A DNA stretch of 64,000 nt from Nostoc sp. 'Lobaria pulmonaria (5183) cyanobiont' (GTDB taxonomy: Bacteria > Cyanobacteriota > Cyanobacteriia > Cyanobacteriales > Nostocaceae): the NCBI RefSeq assembly GCF_002949795.1, contig NZ_CP026692.1, forward strand, positions 927,501 to 991,500, read 5' to 3'. Both the position numbers and the translations under genes were made by a program. Of the stretch, positions 46,684 to 56,054 are shown piece after piece. The notes below the pieces were generated by a model, which worked only from the letters and a program-made list of their open reading frames with translations, was not told the origin of the DNA and ran no database searches. Positions within the stretch are counted from its first letter, which is position 1; each line of letters begins with the position of its first letter.

Positions 46684-48246
46684 ATGACTGTAGAGGAATT
46701 ACTGGAACAATACGCAGCAGGAGTCTTAAACTTTAGTGGTGTTGACCTCCCAGAAGCCAATCTGAGTGGGGTCAAACTCAGTGGCGTGAATCTGAGCGAT
46801 GCTAATTTGAGTATAGTCAACCTGAGTGGCGCGAATCTGAGTGAGGCTAACTTGAGCAATGCCAAGCTGAATGTAGCTAGACTAAGTGGCGCGAATCTAT
46901 GCAGCGCCATCCTTAACAACGCCAGTCTCAACGTCGCTAATTTGATTCGAGCGGATCTGAGTCGCGCTCAACTCAGAGGAGCTTCATTGATCCGCGCCGA
47001 GTTAATTCGCGCTGACCTCAGTCGCGCTGATTTGTTGGAGGCTGACCTTACCAGTGCTGATTTGCGAGAGGCTACACTCCGCCAAGCGAATCTCCGTCAC
47101 GCTAACTTGAGTGAGACGATCTTGAAAGGTGCTTCCTTAACCGGAGCTAATTTGGAGATGGCTAACTTAAACGCCAGTGACCTGAGTCGTTCTGACTTGA
47201 GCGGTGCAAATTTGCGAGATGCCGAACTCAGACAAGCCAATCTCAGCCATACTAATTTGAGCGGGGCAGATTTGAGTGGTGCAAATCTCCGGTGGGCAGA
47301 TTTGAGCGGTGCAAATCTCCGGTGGGCAGATTTGAGCGGCGCAAAATTGAGCGGGGCTGATTTAATTGGCGCAGATTTAAGCAATGCCAATTTAACAAAT
47401 ACAAGTTTAGTCCACGCCAATTTAACTCAGGCAAAATTAATTAGAGCAGAATGGATCGGTGCTGACTTAACAGGAGCAACTTTAACAGGAGCAAAGCTTT
47501 ATGCCACTTCCAGGTTTGGTTTAAAAACCGAAGGCATGGTTTGTGAATGGGTTGATCTTAGCCCAGCTGGCGATCGCTCCATTGTCCAAAACTTCCATTC
47601 TGAAGAGTCACGAGATTTTTTTAACGAAACACCGCCAACAATTCGGATTATTGTTGATGCAGTTCTAGAACATGAAGCTAATTTTGCGATCGCTGGCGCT
47701 TACTACCAAATCGCTCAAGAATATCGAGGGCTGAAACAACCTCCAAGTATCGAAAGTGGCCGTCGCCGGACTGTTTTTACCTTTCATGTAGATAGCGACG
47801 AAGCATTATTTCCCACAGCTTACATTGTCATTCTTCCCTTTCTAGATGCGGCATCTACTCAAAAAAATATTTCCAGTATAGTGGAAATGATTAATAGTGA
47901 AGTTGTGGCAAACCAAAACTTTAAATCGCCTCATATAGTCAAACAATTAAATACTCTTTTTGAACAAGCTATGAATCAGGCTACAACAATTAAACAGATG
48001 AAAAAAAATATCGAAGTAGCCGTAAAATTAAATTTTTGTAAAGCTCCAGCCCAAATAGTTTTAACGAATTCCAGTGCCCACACTTTGATTGTTTATGACC
48101 ATCCTAACTTTGGAAAAAGATTTATTAATCGCTCTCCTCTTAATGCTTCAGCTTATGATATGTCCAGTGATTCAACAAAAAATATATTACCTTCATTAGA
48201 TATTATTATAGATTTTGTTAAAGGATTTCATTATATTAGTCATTAG
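46684..48246 (+). CDS. Pentapeptide-repeat protein with uncharacterised C-terminal domain
   Basis: A 520-residue protein. Residues about 15-270 form some fifty pentapeptide repeats (A(D/N)LSx), a long right-handed beta-helix. The C-terminal 240 residues are a separate globular domain (NETPPTIRIIVDAVLEHEAN, IKQMKKNIEVAVKL) that I do not recognise. AAGGGG lies about 9 bases before the ATG at 46684, which I prefer to the ATG at 46639, which has no ribosome site. Two exact 30-bp duplications encode ANLRWADLSG near 47281-47340. It is followed after 63 bp by a DUF1517 gene. Function unknown. Confidence 0.85.
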   Translation: MTVEELLEQYAAGVLNFSGVDLPEANLSGVKLSGVNLSDANLSIVNLSGANLSEANLSNAKLNVARLSGANLCSAILNNASLNVANLIRADLSRAQLRGASLIRAELIRADLSRADLLEADLTSADLREATLRQANLRHANLSETILKGASLTGANLEMANLNASDLSRSDLSGANLRDAELRQANLSHTNLSGADLSGANLRWADLSGANLRWADLSGAKLSGADLIGADLSNANLTNTSLVHANLTQAKLIRAEWIGADLTGATLTGAKLYATSRFGLKTEGMVCEWVDLSPAGDRSIVQNFHSEESRDFFNETPPTIRIIVDAVLEHEANFAIAGAYYQIAQEYRGLKQPPSIESGRRRTVFTFHVDSDEALFPTAYIVILPFLDAASTQKNISSIVEMINSEVVANQNFKSPHIVKQLNTLFEQAMNQATTIKQMKKNIEVAVKLNFCKAPAQIVLTNSSAHTLIVYDHPNFGKRFINRSPLNASAYDMSSDSTKNILPSLDIIIDFVKGFHYISH

Positions 48247-48309
48247 TTATGCGGGATGGGGCATTGAACTAATGACAAATGACAAAAAACAAAAATTTTG
48301 GAGGAAAAA

Positions 48310-48900
48310 ATGAGCAATATTTTTAATAAAATGATTGGTCGAACTCGCTATGTAGTGTTTCGCCTATTTCTGCACTTAGGGGGAGGTGAAGTAGCGCCAA
48401 TTTTGGGAGTATTAAATAGTGCTGGACGGGATGCGATCGATGCTGATGGTGACTTAGAAGTTTTAGGAGAAGGATTAGTAGAAATTAGCCAAACCCTGCT
48501 GCAATATGATGAATACTGGCTTTCTGCTGCCAACGAAGGTGACGTATTTTGGAATGAAGGTGAGGCAGGAGATTACGTGAATGAATTATTTACTGACTCT
48601 GCCGAAAGATATCTCAGCGAACCAAATTACGCTTCCAATGGATTGAATGAACCTTTATCGATACCTGTAACTCGCAACATCATTGTGATGATTACAGTAG
48701 CTTATGAAGGAGAAGTACCAGATTTGGAAACCGACCTTTCTAACGTTCAGGCGCTCAAGGAAGGATTGAAAGCATTGATAAATTTGCATTATAAACATAG
48801 ATTAAAGGCAATCCAAGTACATTTCTCGCCGGCACAGTTAGGCGATGAACTTACTAGCGATCAACTGCTGCAATATTACCCAGAATTGATTCCTTTGTAA
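48310..48900 (+). CDS. DUF1517-family protein
   Basis: A 196-residue protein resembling the DUF1517 family of cyanobacteria and plastids: RYVVFRLFLHLGGGEVAPIL at the start, then VTRNIIVMITVAYEGEVPDL and a C-terminal block ending LLQYYPELIPL. No signal peptide is visible in this copy. A TTG at 48298 gives a longer frame, but GGAGG sits 6 bases before the ATG at 48310, which I choose. It is probably co-transcribed with the pentapeptide gene. Function unknown. Confidence 0.78.
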   Translation: MSNIFNKMIGRTRYVVFRLFLHLGGGEVAPILGVLNSAGRDAIDADGDLEVLGEGLVEISQTLLQYDEYWLSAANEGDVFWNEGEAGDYVNELFTDSAERYLSEPNYASNGLNEPLSIPVTRNIIVMITVAYEGEVPDLETDLSNVQALKEGLKALINLHYKHRLKAIQVHFSPAQLGDELTSDQLLQYYPELIPL

Positions 48901-48970
48901 TCTGTTGGGTAGTCCGTACTTACTACTCGTATCGATAAATTGTTAAGCTCAGAGATAGGACAATAATCCA

Positions 48971-49861
48971 ATGATCATGACCATAGTACGTAAATTTACA
49001 GCCGTTTTTTTAGCTATGAGTTTGTGCCTGACAACTGTAGCCTGTGGGGCAGGAGAGCAAAATACCACTACCCCTCCAGCTAAGAACGTTAGCCAAACTT
49101 CTACTAACACTAAATTGAGTGACGGGCAGTATCAAATACAACAAGCTACTTATGACGATGCAACTGGTGAGTATAGCCTGTTTTTACTTAACAATAATCC
49201 CCCAACCTTTGCAACCGAAAATTTGCAAATGGCACGGTTAACCGATGATGAAATCAAGCAAGGTAAGAAAACCTATCTAAAGGTAGAAAAAGGACAACCG
49301 ATTTTATATCTGACGGAAGACTTTAAAATTGAGTACGTCCACAACGTTACCGAGAATAAAACTAATCCCCAAACAGGACAACAAGAGACGATTGTAGTCC
49401 GTCGAGAAAATAACTTCTGGGCACCATTTGCTGGGTCTGTGGCTGGTAGCTTGGCGGGACAGGCAATTGGTAGTATGTTGTTTAGACCCCAGTATTATGT
49501 ACCCCCTGCCTATTACCCAGGACAAGGATTAAGTGGCTTTGGTGGATATGGTGGAAGCTATGGCCAAGCAATTCAAAGCTACCAAACTCGCTATAATGCG
49601 CCACCCGCAGCCGTGACAAATCGCACTGCCTTCCGCAATACAGGGACAATTAGAAGGTCATATCCTGGAAATTCAAATATACGCAATACACCGCGTAGCA
49701 CTACAGGTAATAACCGTCCTTCTGGTTCTGGTTTTGGTGGTAGTACCTTGCGACCCTCTGGTAGAGCCACTTCACCCAGACGCAATTCTGGTAGTGGTTT
49801 TGGTAGTGGGCGTAGTACAGCACCGCGCCGTTCAAGTGGTTTTGGCAGCAGACGCCGTTAG
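48971..49861 (+). CDS. Lipoprotein with Gly/Ser/Arg-rich tail
   Basis: A 296-residue exported protein. The signal peptide ends in a lipobox (LTTVAC, Cys at about residue 25), so it is probably a lipoprotein. The central part has a hydrophobic glycine-zipper-like stretch (AGSVAGSLAGQAIGSMLF, about 155-173), and the last 110 residues are Gly-, Ser- and Arg-rich and probably disordered. ATG codons at 48971 and 48977 are both possible starts. A strong terminator follows at 49917. Function unknown. Confidence 0.78.
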   Translation: MIMTIVRKFTAVFLAMSLCLTTVACGAGEQNTTTPPAKNVSQTSTNTKLSDGQYQIQQATYDDATGEYSLFLLNNNPPTFATENLQMARLTDDEIKQGKKTYLKVEKGQPILYLTEDFKIEYVHNVTENKTNPQTGQQETIVVRRENNFWAPFAGSVAGSLAGQAIGSMLFRPQYYVPPAYYPGQGLSGFGGYGGSYGQAIQSYQTRYNAPPAAVTNRTAFRNTGTIRRSYPGNSNIRNTPRSTTGNNRPSGSGFGGSTLRPSGRATSPRRNSGSGFGSGRSTAPRRSSGFGSRRR

Positions 49862-49916
49862 GAAATTCCAAGTTTAATAAATAGACTGCCTAACAAGTAA
49901 AGGTAGTTGTGCATAA

Positions 49917-49953
49917 AGAAGCCGGAGGGTAACAAGTCAAACCTCCGGCTTCT
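49917..49953. terminator. Strong hairpin terminator
   Basis: Perfect 12-bp stem AGAAGCCGGAGG / CCTCCGGCTTCT (49917-49928 and 49942-49953) with a 13-base loop, then CTTTAAT. It ends the lipoprotein transcript; in the other direction it can also stop transcripts from the minus-strand gene at 49992. Confidence 0.85.
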
Positions 49954-49991
49954 CTTTAATATCTATGCAATTTGTGAGGAGGAATTATTGA

Positions 49992-50312
49992 TTATTCTGT
50001 TAAGTAATATGAAATACTAAATACAAATATTGCTAAGAGAACAGGAATCATTTTACTAAAGTCTATTCGCTTTTGTTGAACCATTTCTAAACAAGACATC
50101 GGAATCATCAGAGGCCAGAAGATAGTTGCTACCACAAACATCACAAACGATAAAAATTTATCTTCTGGATTGGAAGCAGAATGACGTAGGGAAAATATTA
50201 ACCAATTCGTTAAAAAATAGCACGTCATTAATAAGTAACCAATAGTTAAAGTCAATTGGATCTGATTCACCGTGAGTACTCCTGAAGTTATGTGAGCTTC
50301 ACTAATCATCAT
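49992..50312 (-). CDS. Small membrane protein, 106 aa
   Basis: A 106-residue protein with three hydrophobic segments (LTLTIGYLLMTCYFLTNWLI, FVMFVVATIFWPLMIP, VLLAIFVFSISYYL). I recognise no family. A short polar N-terminus precedes the first helix. It is convergent with the lipoprotein gene. Function unknown. Confidence 0.65.
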   Translation of the reverse strand: MMISEAHITSGVLTVNQIQLTLTIGYLLMTCYFLTNWLIFSLRHSASNPEDKFLSFVMFVVATIFWPLMIPMSCLEMVQQKRIDFSKMIPVLLAIFVFSISYYLTE

Positions 50313-50334
50313 TCGTACAAAGTTATAACATATA

Positions 50335-50465
50335 CAGTCGGAACCTCACCCCGTATTTGAGTAAAGCAAACACTTCCCTCTCCTTAGTAAGGAGAGGGGT
50401 TGGGGGTGAGGTTGAAAGATGTACTTCATGTAAACGAGAACTGCTACAGCTATAGCTATTAAAGC
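50335..50465. repeat. Dispersed palindromic repeat between two minus-strand genes
   Basis: CCTCTCCTTAGTAAGGAGAGG is a near-perfect palindrome (around 50379-50398), flanked by CCTCACCCC and GGGGTGAGG. Near the right end CATGTAAACGAGAACTGCTA resembles the right end of the element at 28336-28442, so the two belong to related repeats. No gene here. Confidence 0.6.
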
Positions 50466-50470
50466 AATAA

Positions 50471-51244
50471 TTAAGCGGTCTTAAAAAATCGAATAATTTC
50501 GCGGACATGATCGAGAAATTGCCCATCGGTAGAAAGTTGCGCGATCGCATTTCTGGCTTCTCTCCCCAAACGCTCATGTTCTGTTTGATTTGTCGCCCGT
50601 AATTCTTCTAAATTAGCCGCAATTCGGGCTAAATCTCTACGAGTTTCTTCGGCAAAACGTTGTTGAGTTGCAGATAAGGAATAGGGTTGTTCAGGATTGA
50701 GTTGATCTTCCAATGACTGGATTTTTTGTTCCAATATAGAGAAGCGATCGCGCAGTTCAAAAATATCTTCGCGCGGATACTTCCATTCTTGGCGAATCAT
50801 CGCTAACCGCGCATATAAATACTCATAAGCCCGAATCGCTGGACGCAAAATTGTTAATAACAAAGCTGCACCAGAACTTATATACCCAACCGTACTAATA
50901 CCAGTGGCAGCAAGGGTATAAAGACCAACCGTAGAGAATAAGTGTAAAGCAATGGCAACCCAGAGCGATCGCTTTGCCAACACTGTCACATACTTCACTT
51001 GTTTCTCATCAACTGGAATTCCTTTCTCAGTTGATTGTGCTGCTTCTGCTAAAACTTCTTTGGCTTGAAAATGCACATTCCACGGTACGGTGACAATTAC
51101 CAATAGCCACCAAAAACTAGCACCACCAATCACCCAATCAAGAAAGTTACCTGTAGGTATGTGCAACCATTGCAGTAAGCCAAAAGCCACCAGCACCGGA
51201 ACCACTATTCCAATAATGGAACCGATGAAAAAGTTGATATACAT
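50471..51244 (-). CDS. Conserved membrane protein with C-terminal coiled coil
   Basis: A 257-residue protein: four hydrophobic helices in the first 140 residues (FFIGSIIGIVVPVLVAFGLL; WWLLVIVTVPWNVHF; two more around 92-135), then a cytosolic part with a coiled coil (ELRDRFSILEQKIQSLEDQL and on) to the end. No enzyme motif is seen. Likely conserved among filamentous cyanobacteria; function unknown. Confidence 0.75.
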   Translation of the reverse strand: MYINFFIGSIIGIVVPVLVAFGLLQWLHIPTGNFLDWVIGGASFWWLLVIVTVPWNVHFQAKEVLAEAAQSTEKGIPVDEKQVKYVTVLAKRSLWVAIALHLFSTVGLYTLAATGISTVGYISSGAALLLTILRPAIRAYEYLYARLAMIRQEWKYPREDIFELRDRFSILEQKIQSLEDQLNPEQPYSLSATQQRFAEETRRDLARIAANLEELRATNQTEHERLGREARNAIAQLSTDGQFLDHVREIIRFFKTA

Positions 51245-51306
51245 CTTACCCTGTCTCCGGTGAAACTATACCTCGATCATGACTGTACCCTAGCAGTTAT
51301 ACGTAA

Positions 51307-51430
51307 ATGCTTGTGATGGTTTTTTGAATAGCACATATCCCACTGTGCGGAATTCAAACCTCAAAAATTTTTGTGTTCAGAATCCTTGTGATAGTTTTTC
51401 TAATAGCACATATTCCACTGTACTTCATTC
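51307..51430. repeat. Imperfect direct repeat, about 50 bp, period 74
   Basis: CTTGTGAT(G/A)GTTTTT(T)(G/C)(A/T)AATAGCACATAT(C/T)CCACTGT occurs twice, starting near 51311 and 51385. It lies in the 424-bp gap 51245-51668, which holds no gene and is AT-rich; the right part carries the promoter of the PEP-CTERM gene. Confidence 0.6.
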
Positions 51431-51668
51431 AAAAAATTTCAATTCATCAAGCAAAACTTAGATAAAAAGCAATCGTACAGTATTGTTACCAATTGTCAAC
51501 TAGCTATTGGTAGATTGACAATTTTATCTTTTATAAGATACTTTTACGACTAAGTATTTAAATATACTCACAAATAAAATAAAAATTAAACAGTAAGATA
51601 CCTTAGTTATCACTTGATACCTCAGTTTCTGTATAACTCCAGTAATTAATAATTTCTAATAAATCCCT

Positions 51669-52358
51669 ATGTCAATCTTTTTTTTTAATCAAAAAATTCC
51701 TAAATTATTCACCAAATTATCAGTTGCAACAGCTAAAACCGCCTTCAGCTTAATATTATTATTCAAAATTGATTCTGCTCAAGCCTTTGCAGCTAAATTC
51801 AACATCGACCCCAGTGCAAGTATTATTTCCTCATATACATTTAGTCCTGATAGCGTACCTTTTTCTCTAACAGATTTGGGAATTAATTCAGGGGACACAA
51901 TTAAACTGGAACGGTTTGGCAGTTTTTCACCCTTTGGTGATCCGACTGACGAATATTTTGGTGCAATGTGGGCTACTTTCAGTATTGACAATAAATTGCT
52001 ACCAAGCAGCGGAACGTATAATGGCGCAACGACTGATAGAGTTCCTGGTGCTATTAATGCAATTCTTCCTAATGGTTGTCTTCCATTTCAGTGTTTAAAC
52101 AATAGTATTTTTTACATATCACGTGTAGATTTTAATGGTGCTATTGTGCAAGTTCCCATCGATGCAAAATTTATATTTATTGGTGCTGCCGATAGTTCAT
52201 TTGCTGATAATGTAGACTCGAATAAAGACTTTGCTGTAGGTATCAATTCTGTATCTACTGCTAGTGTTCCTGAACCCAATTTTGTGTCAGCTTTACTGGC
52301 ATTTGGTGTTTGCGCTACTGGTTTGCAATTCTTACGCAACCAGAAAAAAGCACTTTGA
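51669..52358 (+). CDS. PEP-CTERM sorting-domain protein
   Basis: A 229-residue exported protein. After an N-terminal signal (FSLILLFKIDSAQAFA, cleavage near residue 42), a beta-rich body of about 150 residues follows, and the C-terminus has the sorting signal: SVPEPNFVSALLAFGVCATG then basic residues (RNQKK). PEP-CTERM proteins are processed by exosortase and sent to the outer surface or extracellular matrix. Body function unknown. The neighbouring lipoprotein gene converges on it with 10 bp between stops. Confidence 0.85.
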   Translation: MSIFFFNQKIPKLFTKLSVATAKTAFSLILLFKIDSAQAFAAKFNIDPSASIISSYTFSPDSVPFSLTDLGINSGDTIKLERFGSFSPFGDPTDEYFGAMWATFSIDNKLLPSSGTYNGATTDRVPGAINAILPNGCLPFQCLNNSIFYISRVDFNGAIVQVPIDAKFIFIGAADSSFADNVDSNKDFAVGINSVSTASVPEPNFVSALLAFGVCATGLQFLRNQKKAL

Positions 52359-52368
52359 GGACACAGTT

Positions 52369-52776
52369 TTACTCAATTAAATAACTACGCCAAATTGATT
52401 GACTATCTTTACTACCTTTTTCTGCAAGCAGCAATCGCCAAGTTTTACCTTCTTGCTGAATTTGTAGATAAACATCAAAGGGTTTTTTTGGTTGCGTCAA
52501 GCGCCGTTTTGGCAGTTTAACAATCAAGTCGTAGGTTCCCCGAACGCGGAAAGCTGGTAAATTGTCAATCGTCAGGGGTTGTTCCTGGGTAATTGATAAC
52601 CGCTTAATTTCAAATCCTTGAAAATCTAAATCTAACTGTTGGCTAAGTTTTTGTTGAGTTTGTTCTAGCCCAAATGCGATCGCTTTTTGCACTAAATCGC
52701 TAGTTGGTAGCAGTCCAATACTGCCACAAGCTGTCACTAGCACCAGCAATATTGTTATCAAAACTAACCGCACCAT
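52369..52776 (-). CDS. Small lipoprotein, 135 aa
   Basis: A 135-residue protein with signal peptide and lipobox (LVLVTAC, Cys at residue 17). The mature part has conserved positions LTIDNLPAFRVRGTYDLIVK and GKTWRLLLAEKG, seen in a cyanobacterial family of unknown function. It is transcribed divergently from the methyltransferase gene, with 67 bp between starts. Confidence 0.75.
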   Translation of the reverse strand: MVRLVLITILLVLVTACGSIGLLPTSDLVQKAIAFGLEQTQQKLSQQLDLDFQGFEIKRLSITQEQPLTIDNLPAFRVRGTYDLIVKLPKRRLTQPKKPFDVYLQIQQEGKTWRLLLAEKGSKDSQSIWRSYLIE

Positions 52777-52843
52777 GTTATTCCTGAGATTTCACTTATC
52801 AGCGATAGTATAACTGTAGTTTCTCTCAATTTTCTCATCTATC

Positions 52844-53509
52844 ATGCCAAAACAGTCTATAGGCCTTGATAACCAACTCTACAATTATCTTTTATCCGTT
52901 TCGCTGCGAGAACCAGAGATTCTTGGAAAGTTGCGTCAAGAAACCGCCAACCATCCCCGGAGTGGAATGCAGATTTCACCAGAACAAGGGCAATTTATGA
53001 GCCTTCTGGTGCAGTTGATTGGAGCGAAGAAAACCCTAGAAGTTGGAGTTTTTACGGGTTATAGCTCACTTTCTGTAGCTTTGGCACTACCGGCTGATGG
53101 CCAGATTATCGCTTGTGATGTGAGTGAAGAATTTACTGCGATCGCTCGGCGGTATTGGCAAGAAGCTGGGGTTGCCGATAAAATCGATTTACGATTGGCA
53201 CCAGCTTTGGAAACTTTAGAGCGGCTATTGGCAACTGGACAAGCCGAGACTTTTGATTTTGCCTTTATTGATGCTGATAAACAAAATTATGATGGATATT
53301 ATGAGCGATCGCTACAATTAGTGCGTCCAGGTGGATTGATTGCAATTGATAATGTTTTATGGTCTGGACAAGTCGCTGACGAGCAAAATCAAGATGAAAG
53401 CACCCAAGCAATCCGGGCGTTCAACGAGAAGTTACATCATGACGAACGCATTAGCCTCTCCCTTGTCCCCATCGCTGATGGACTTACTTTAGCAATCAAG
53501 CGACCTTAA
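52844..53509 (+). CDS. Class I SAM-dependent O-methyltransferase (CCoAOMT type)
   Basis: A 221-residue cation-dependent catechol-type O-methyltransferase. The SAM site is [19 protein letters not shown]. The metal-ligand region is [18 protein letters not shown] and [14 protein letters not shown] (Asp, Asp, Asn ligands). Length is typical. Cyanobacterial homologues methylate hydroxylated phenylpropanoids and flavonoids in vitro; the natural substrate here is unknown. Confidence 0.92.
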   Translation: MPKQSIGLDNQLYNYLLSVSLREPEILGKLRQETANHPRSGMQISPEQGQFMSLLVQLIGAKKTLEVGVFTGYSSLSVALALPADGQIIACDVSEEFTAIARRYWQEAGVADKIDLRLAPALETLERLLATGQAETFDFAFIDADKQNYDGYYERSLQLVRPGGLIAIDNVLWSGQVADEQNQDESTQAIRAFNEKLHHDERISLSLVPIADGLTLAIKRP

Positions 53510-53519
53510 TACAGCAAGA

Positions 53520-53539
53520 GCGCACAACTAACTGTGCGC
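53520..53539. terminator. Convergent hairpin terminator
   Basis: GCGCACA / TGTGCGC (53520-53526 and 53533-53539) with a 6-base loop lies between the convergent methyltransferase and fasciclin genes. Modest flanking T/A-rich stretches on both sides make it suitable for both directions. Confidence 0.65.
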
Positions 53540-53567
53540 CCTTATTACATATTCAACTTCTATATAC

Positions 53568-55316
53568 TTAGAAGTTATAGCCAATTCCTAACTGTAATCC
53601 TACATCAGTATCATCCACAAAAGCAGCATTTACACCACCTGTTAGCGTAAGTTTAGAACCGAGAGGAAGGTCTACACCACCTGTTAACAGTAATCCAATA
53701 TCAGTATCAGCATTAGCTTCAATTGCTATACCAGCACCGATGTAAGGAGATATAGCAAAGCTTCTTTCACCCACTGAACCTGCTCTACGGGGAGAAAAAT
53801 CTAAAGTCACAGGAACTAAAAATACTGTATCGTCCCCAAAGATTACCGATGGTCGCACCGATATATTGTTTGTCAGGCCAAGTTTGCTGATCACTGTAAA
53901 GTTAGTGTCGCTCAGAGCTGTATCATCGCCACTCAAACCAATGTTACCACCAACTCCGATATAGCTTCTGCCACCACGAGTACTTCTACCTACGTTAACA
54001 TCAGGTGTTGTACTTCCTGTTGGTGGCTGATTTAACTTACTGATGTTAACATCAGGCGGAATTAGGACTTGGTTAATTGCATGGATAATACCATTGCTAG
54101 CTTTCACGTCTGCCTGGAGAACTTTGGCATCATTCACCGAAACTTGACTACTGGCGGAATCAATTTTAATATTTACAGGTCTTCCTTCATCGGTTGTCAA
54201 TTTTCCAGCTGAGAGTTGACTAGCAGTTACCGCACCCGGAACCACATGATATCTCAAAATCTTAACTAACGCTTCTCTATTCTCTGGTTGCTCTAACTGT
54301 TGTAAGGTAGCAGCAGGCAAAGCAGCAAATGCATCATTGGTGGGAGCGAAGACTGTATAAGGACCTGGCTGTTGAAGAACATCTGCTAGACCGGCTGTCT
54401 TTAATAAAGAAGTCAAAGTTGTAAAAGAACTACTGGATGCTGCTAGAGAAACAATATCAGTACTGACAGGAGTTCCAGCCACAACGTACTGACTAGCTGG
54501 AAGATTGCTAGCAATGGGTTGCACGCGTCCCTGTTTAACTAAAGCTTGATATAAAAGTGCTGCTGCTTCAGCACGAGTCAAAGACTGTTGGGGATTGAGT
54601 TGTTTTACATCCGGGTAGTTGACAACAAGATTACCTACTGTTGCTGCTGCCACACTGCCAACAGCATACTCTGGAATAGCTGAGGCATCGTTATAGAAAT
54701 TAGTGAGAGTACTTGTATCACCACCAGTTAAACCTAAGCCACTACTTAAAGCAACGATCCCCTGCACTCTAGGAATTTCTTGATTTGGTCTAAACACGTT
54801 CCCAGGATAGCCTGCCAAAAATCCAGTTTCGTAAGCGCTTTGAATTGCAGCAGCCGCCCAGTAGTTAGCAGGAACATCACTAAATCCACCTGCACTTAAT
54901 TGCCGAACTCGGTTTTGGTTACTGAAAGCTTTTTGAATCAAGGCAGCAAATTCAGCACGAGTCACAGGCTGATTTGGTCTATAAGTGCCATCAGGAAAGC
55001 CACTAATCACGTTATTCTCAGCTAGGGCTTGAATGAAGGGACGCGCCCAATAATCTGAGGAAACATCAGATAGGTTAACTGTTGAAGTAGGCGATGGTGT
55101 TGCAGGTGATGGTGTCTCAGGTGATGGTGTTGCAGGTGATGGTGTCTCAGGTGATGGTGTCGCAGGTGATGGTGTCTCAGGTGATGGTGTCGCAGATGGA
55201 ACAGGAGTTTGAGATGAAGCTGGGGCAGAAATTACGATGGGAGTTATTGTAGCAGCTGTCATTCCCAGAACTAGCAAAGCAACCTTTGTTGATGACCAAC
55301 GAGACAAACTAGACAT
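53568..55316 (-). CDS. SLH-fasciclin protein with C-terminal beta-barrel
   Basis: A 582-residue secreted protein. Signal peptide to about residue 35; a TPSPATPSPE-type Pro/Ser/Thr repeat to about 77; three SLH-like repeats at about 82-265 (DVSSDYWARPFIQALAENNV is the first); a fasciclin (FAS1) domain at about 285-420 with the typical GPYTVFAPTNDAF; then about 130 residues of alternating hydrophobic strands ending LQLGIGYNF. A terminal Phe after paired beta-strands is the outer-membrane barrel signature. SLH repeats bind peptidoglycan-linked polymer, so the protein could tie cell wall, outer membrane and surface adhesion. Domains are clear; the barrel is inferred from strand pattern. Confidence 0.88.
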   Translation of the reverse strand: MSSLSRWSSTKVALLVLGMTAATITPIVISAPASSQTPVPSATPSPETPSPATPSPETPSPATPSPETPSPATPSPTSTVNLSDVSSDYWARPFIQALAENNVISGFPDGTYRPNQPVTRAEFAALIQKAFSNQNRVRQLSAGGFSDVPANYWAAAAIQSAYETGFLAGYPGNVFRPNQEIPRVQGIVALSSGLGLTGGDTSTLTNFYNDASAIPEYAVGSVAAATVGNLVVNYPDVKQLNPQQSLTRAEAAALLYQALVKQGRVQPIASNLPASQYVVAGTPVSTDIVSLAASSSSFTTLTSLLKTAGLADVLQQPGPYTVFAPTNDAFAALPAATLQQLEQPENREALVKILRYHVVPGAVTASQLSAGKLTTDEGRPVNIKIDSASSQVSVNDAKVLQADVKASNGIIHAINQVLIPPDVNISKLNQPPTGSTTPDVNVGRSTRGGRSYIGVGGNIGLSGDDTALSDTNFTVISKLGLTNNISVRPSVIFGDDTVFLVPVTLDFSPRRAGSVGERSFAISPYIGAGIAIEANADTDIGLLLTGGVDLPLGSKLTLTGGVNAAFVDDTDVGLQLGIGYNF

Positions 55317-56054
55317 GGAAATATCCTCTTTTCAATTTCTTGGGTTGACTATGTGGAAAATACTGGATGCAAGGTTAAGTGAATACAAATATCTAGATGA
55401 TTATTTGGTTCGCCTCGACATGAAAACCAGAAATGAAACCTGTTAGCTCTGGAAAATTAAAACGCTGGACATTATGAGTAGCTGCTCTGATATCTCATAA
55501 CGTTTATCCTCATGTGCACCACACATAGTATCGAATTCCTATTTTTTTAAGAACCGCAGAGCACACTAAAAATAAGCATGGCTCCTGTGGTAATTTAATA
55601 TGTTGCAACAATAAAGAGAATTAATGCAAGTAGGCGATTTTATTCAGTTCTAAAATTGCAGTCAAGCAGTAAAATAATTGGCCTTTAATAGCCATCTCTT
55701 TATAATTGCCGAGGAGGGTTAATGCCGTCAAACTCAATGTATCATGATCTTTAGCAATATTTAAGAAATAAATTCAATCTTGGCGATATGGTGTATTGTT
55801 AATCTTTTACCCTGATTATACAACTAACTCAGGGCTGGATTTTGAAGAAAAACTTTCACTCTTTAGATAGTTGTCCTTGATGGTAAATTTTCAGATACTA
55901 GACCGGAAATTAGCGATCGCAATCAAAAATTTCGAGCCTGATTGTCCCAAGATTTTCGCCTAAGAATTATTTTTTTCCAAAAGACAATTTTATGAAAATG
56001 AACCCAAAGATAAACTAGAGTTTTTGGAAGATGTCTAATCGGTATCAATCTTGC
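55317..56054. other. Non-coding region, 738 bp
   Basis: No supportable gene. The left part carries the promoter of the fasciclin gene. The remainder is AT-rich with one HIP1-like site at 55913. No repeat or RNA fold was recognised. Confidence 0.5.

Noticed and set aside
46614..46931. N-terminal extension of TyrA by about 100 residues
   Set aside because: The extension is the complement of pentapeptide repeats (ALLKLASLRFAPL type) and precedes the conserved Rossmann start.
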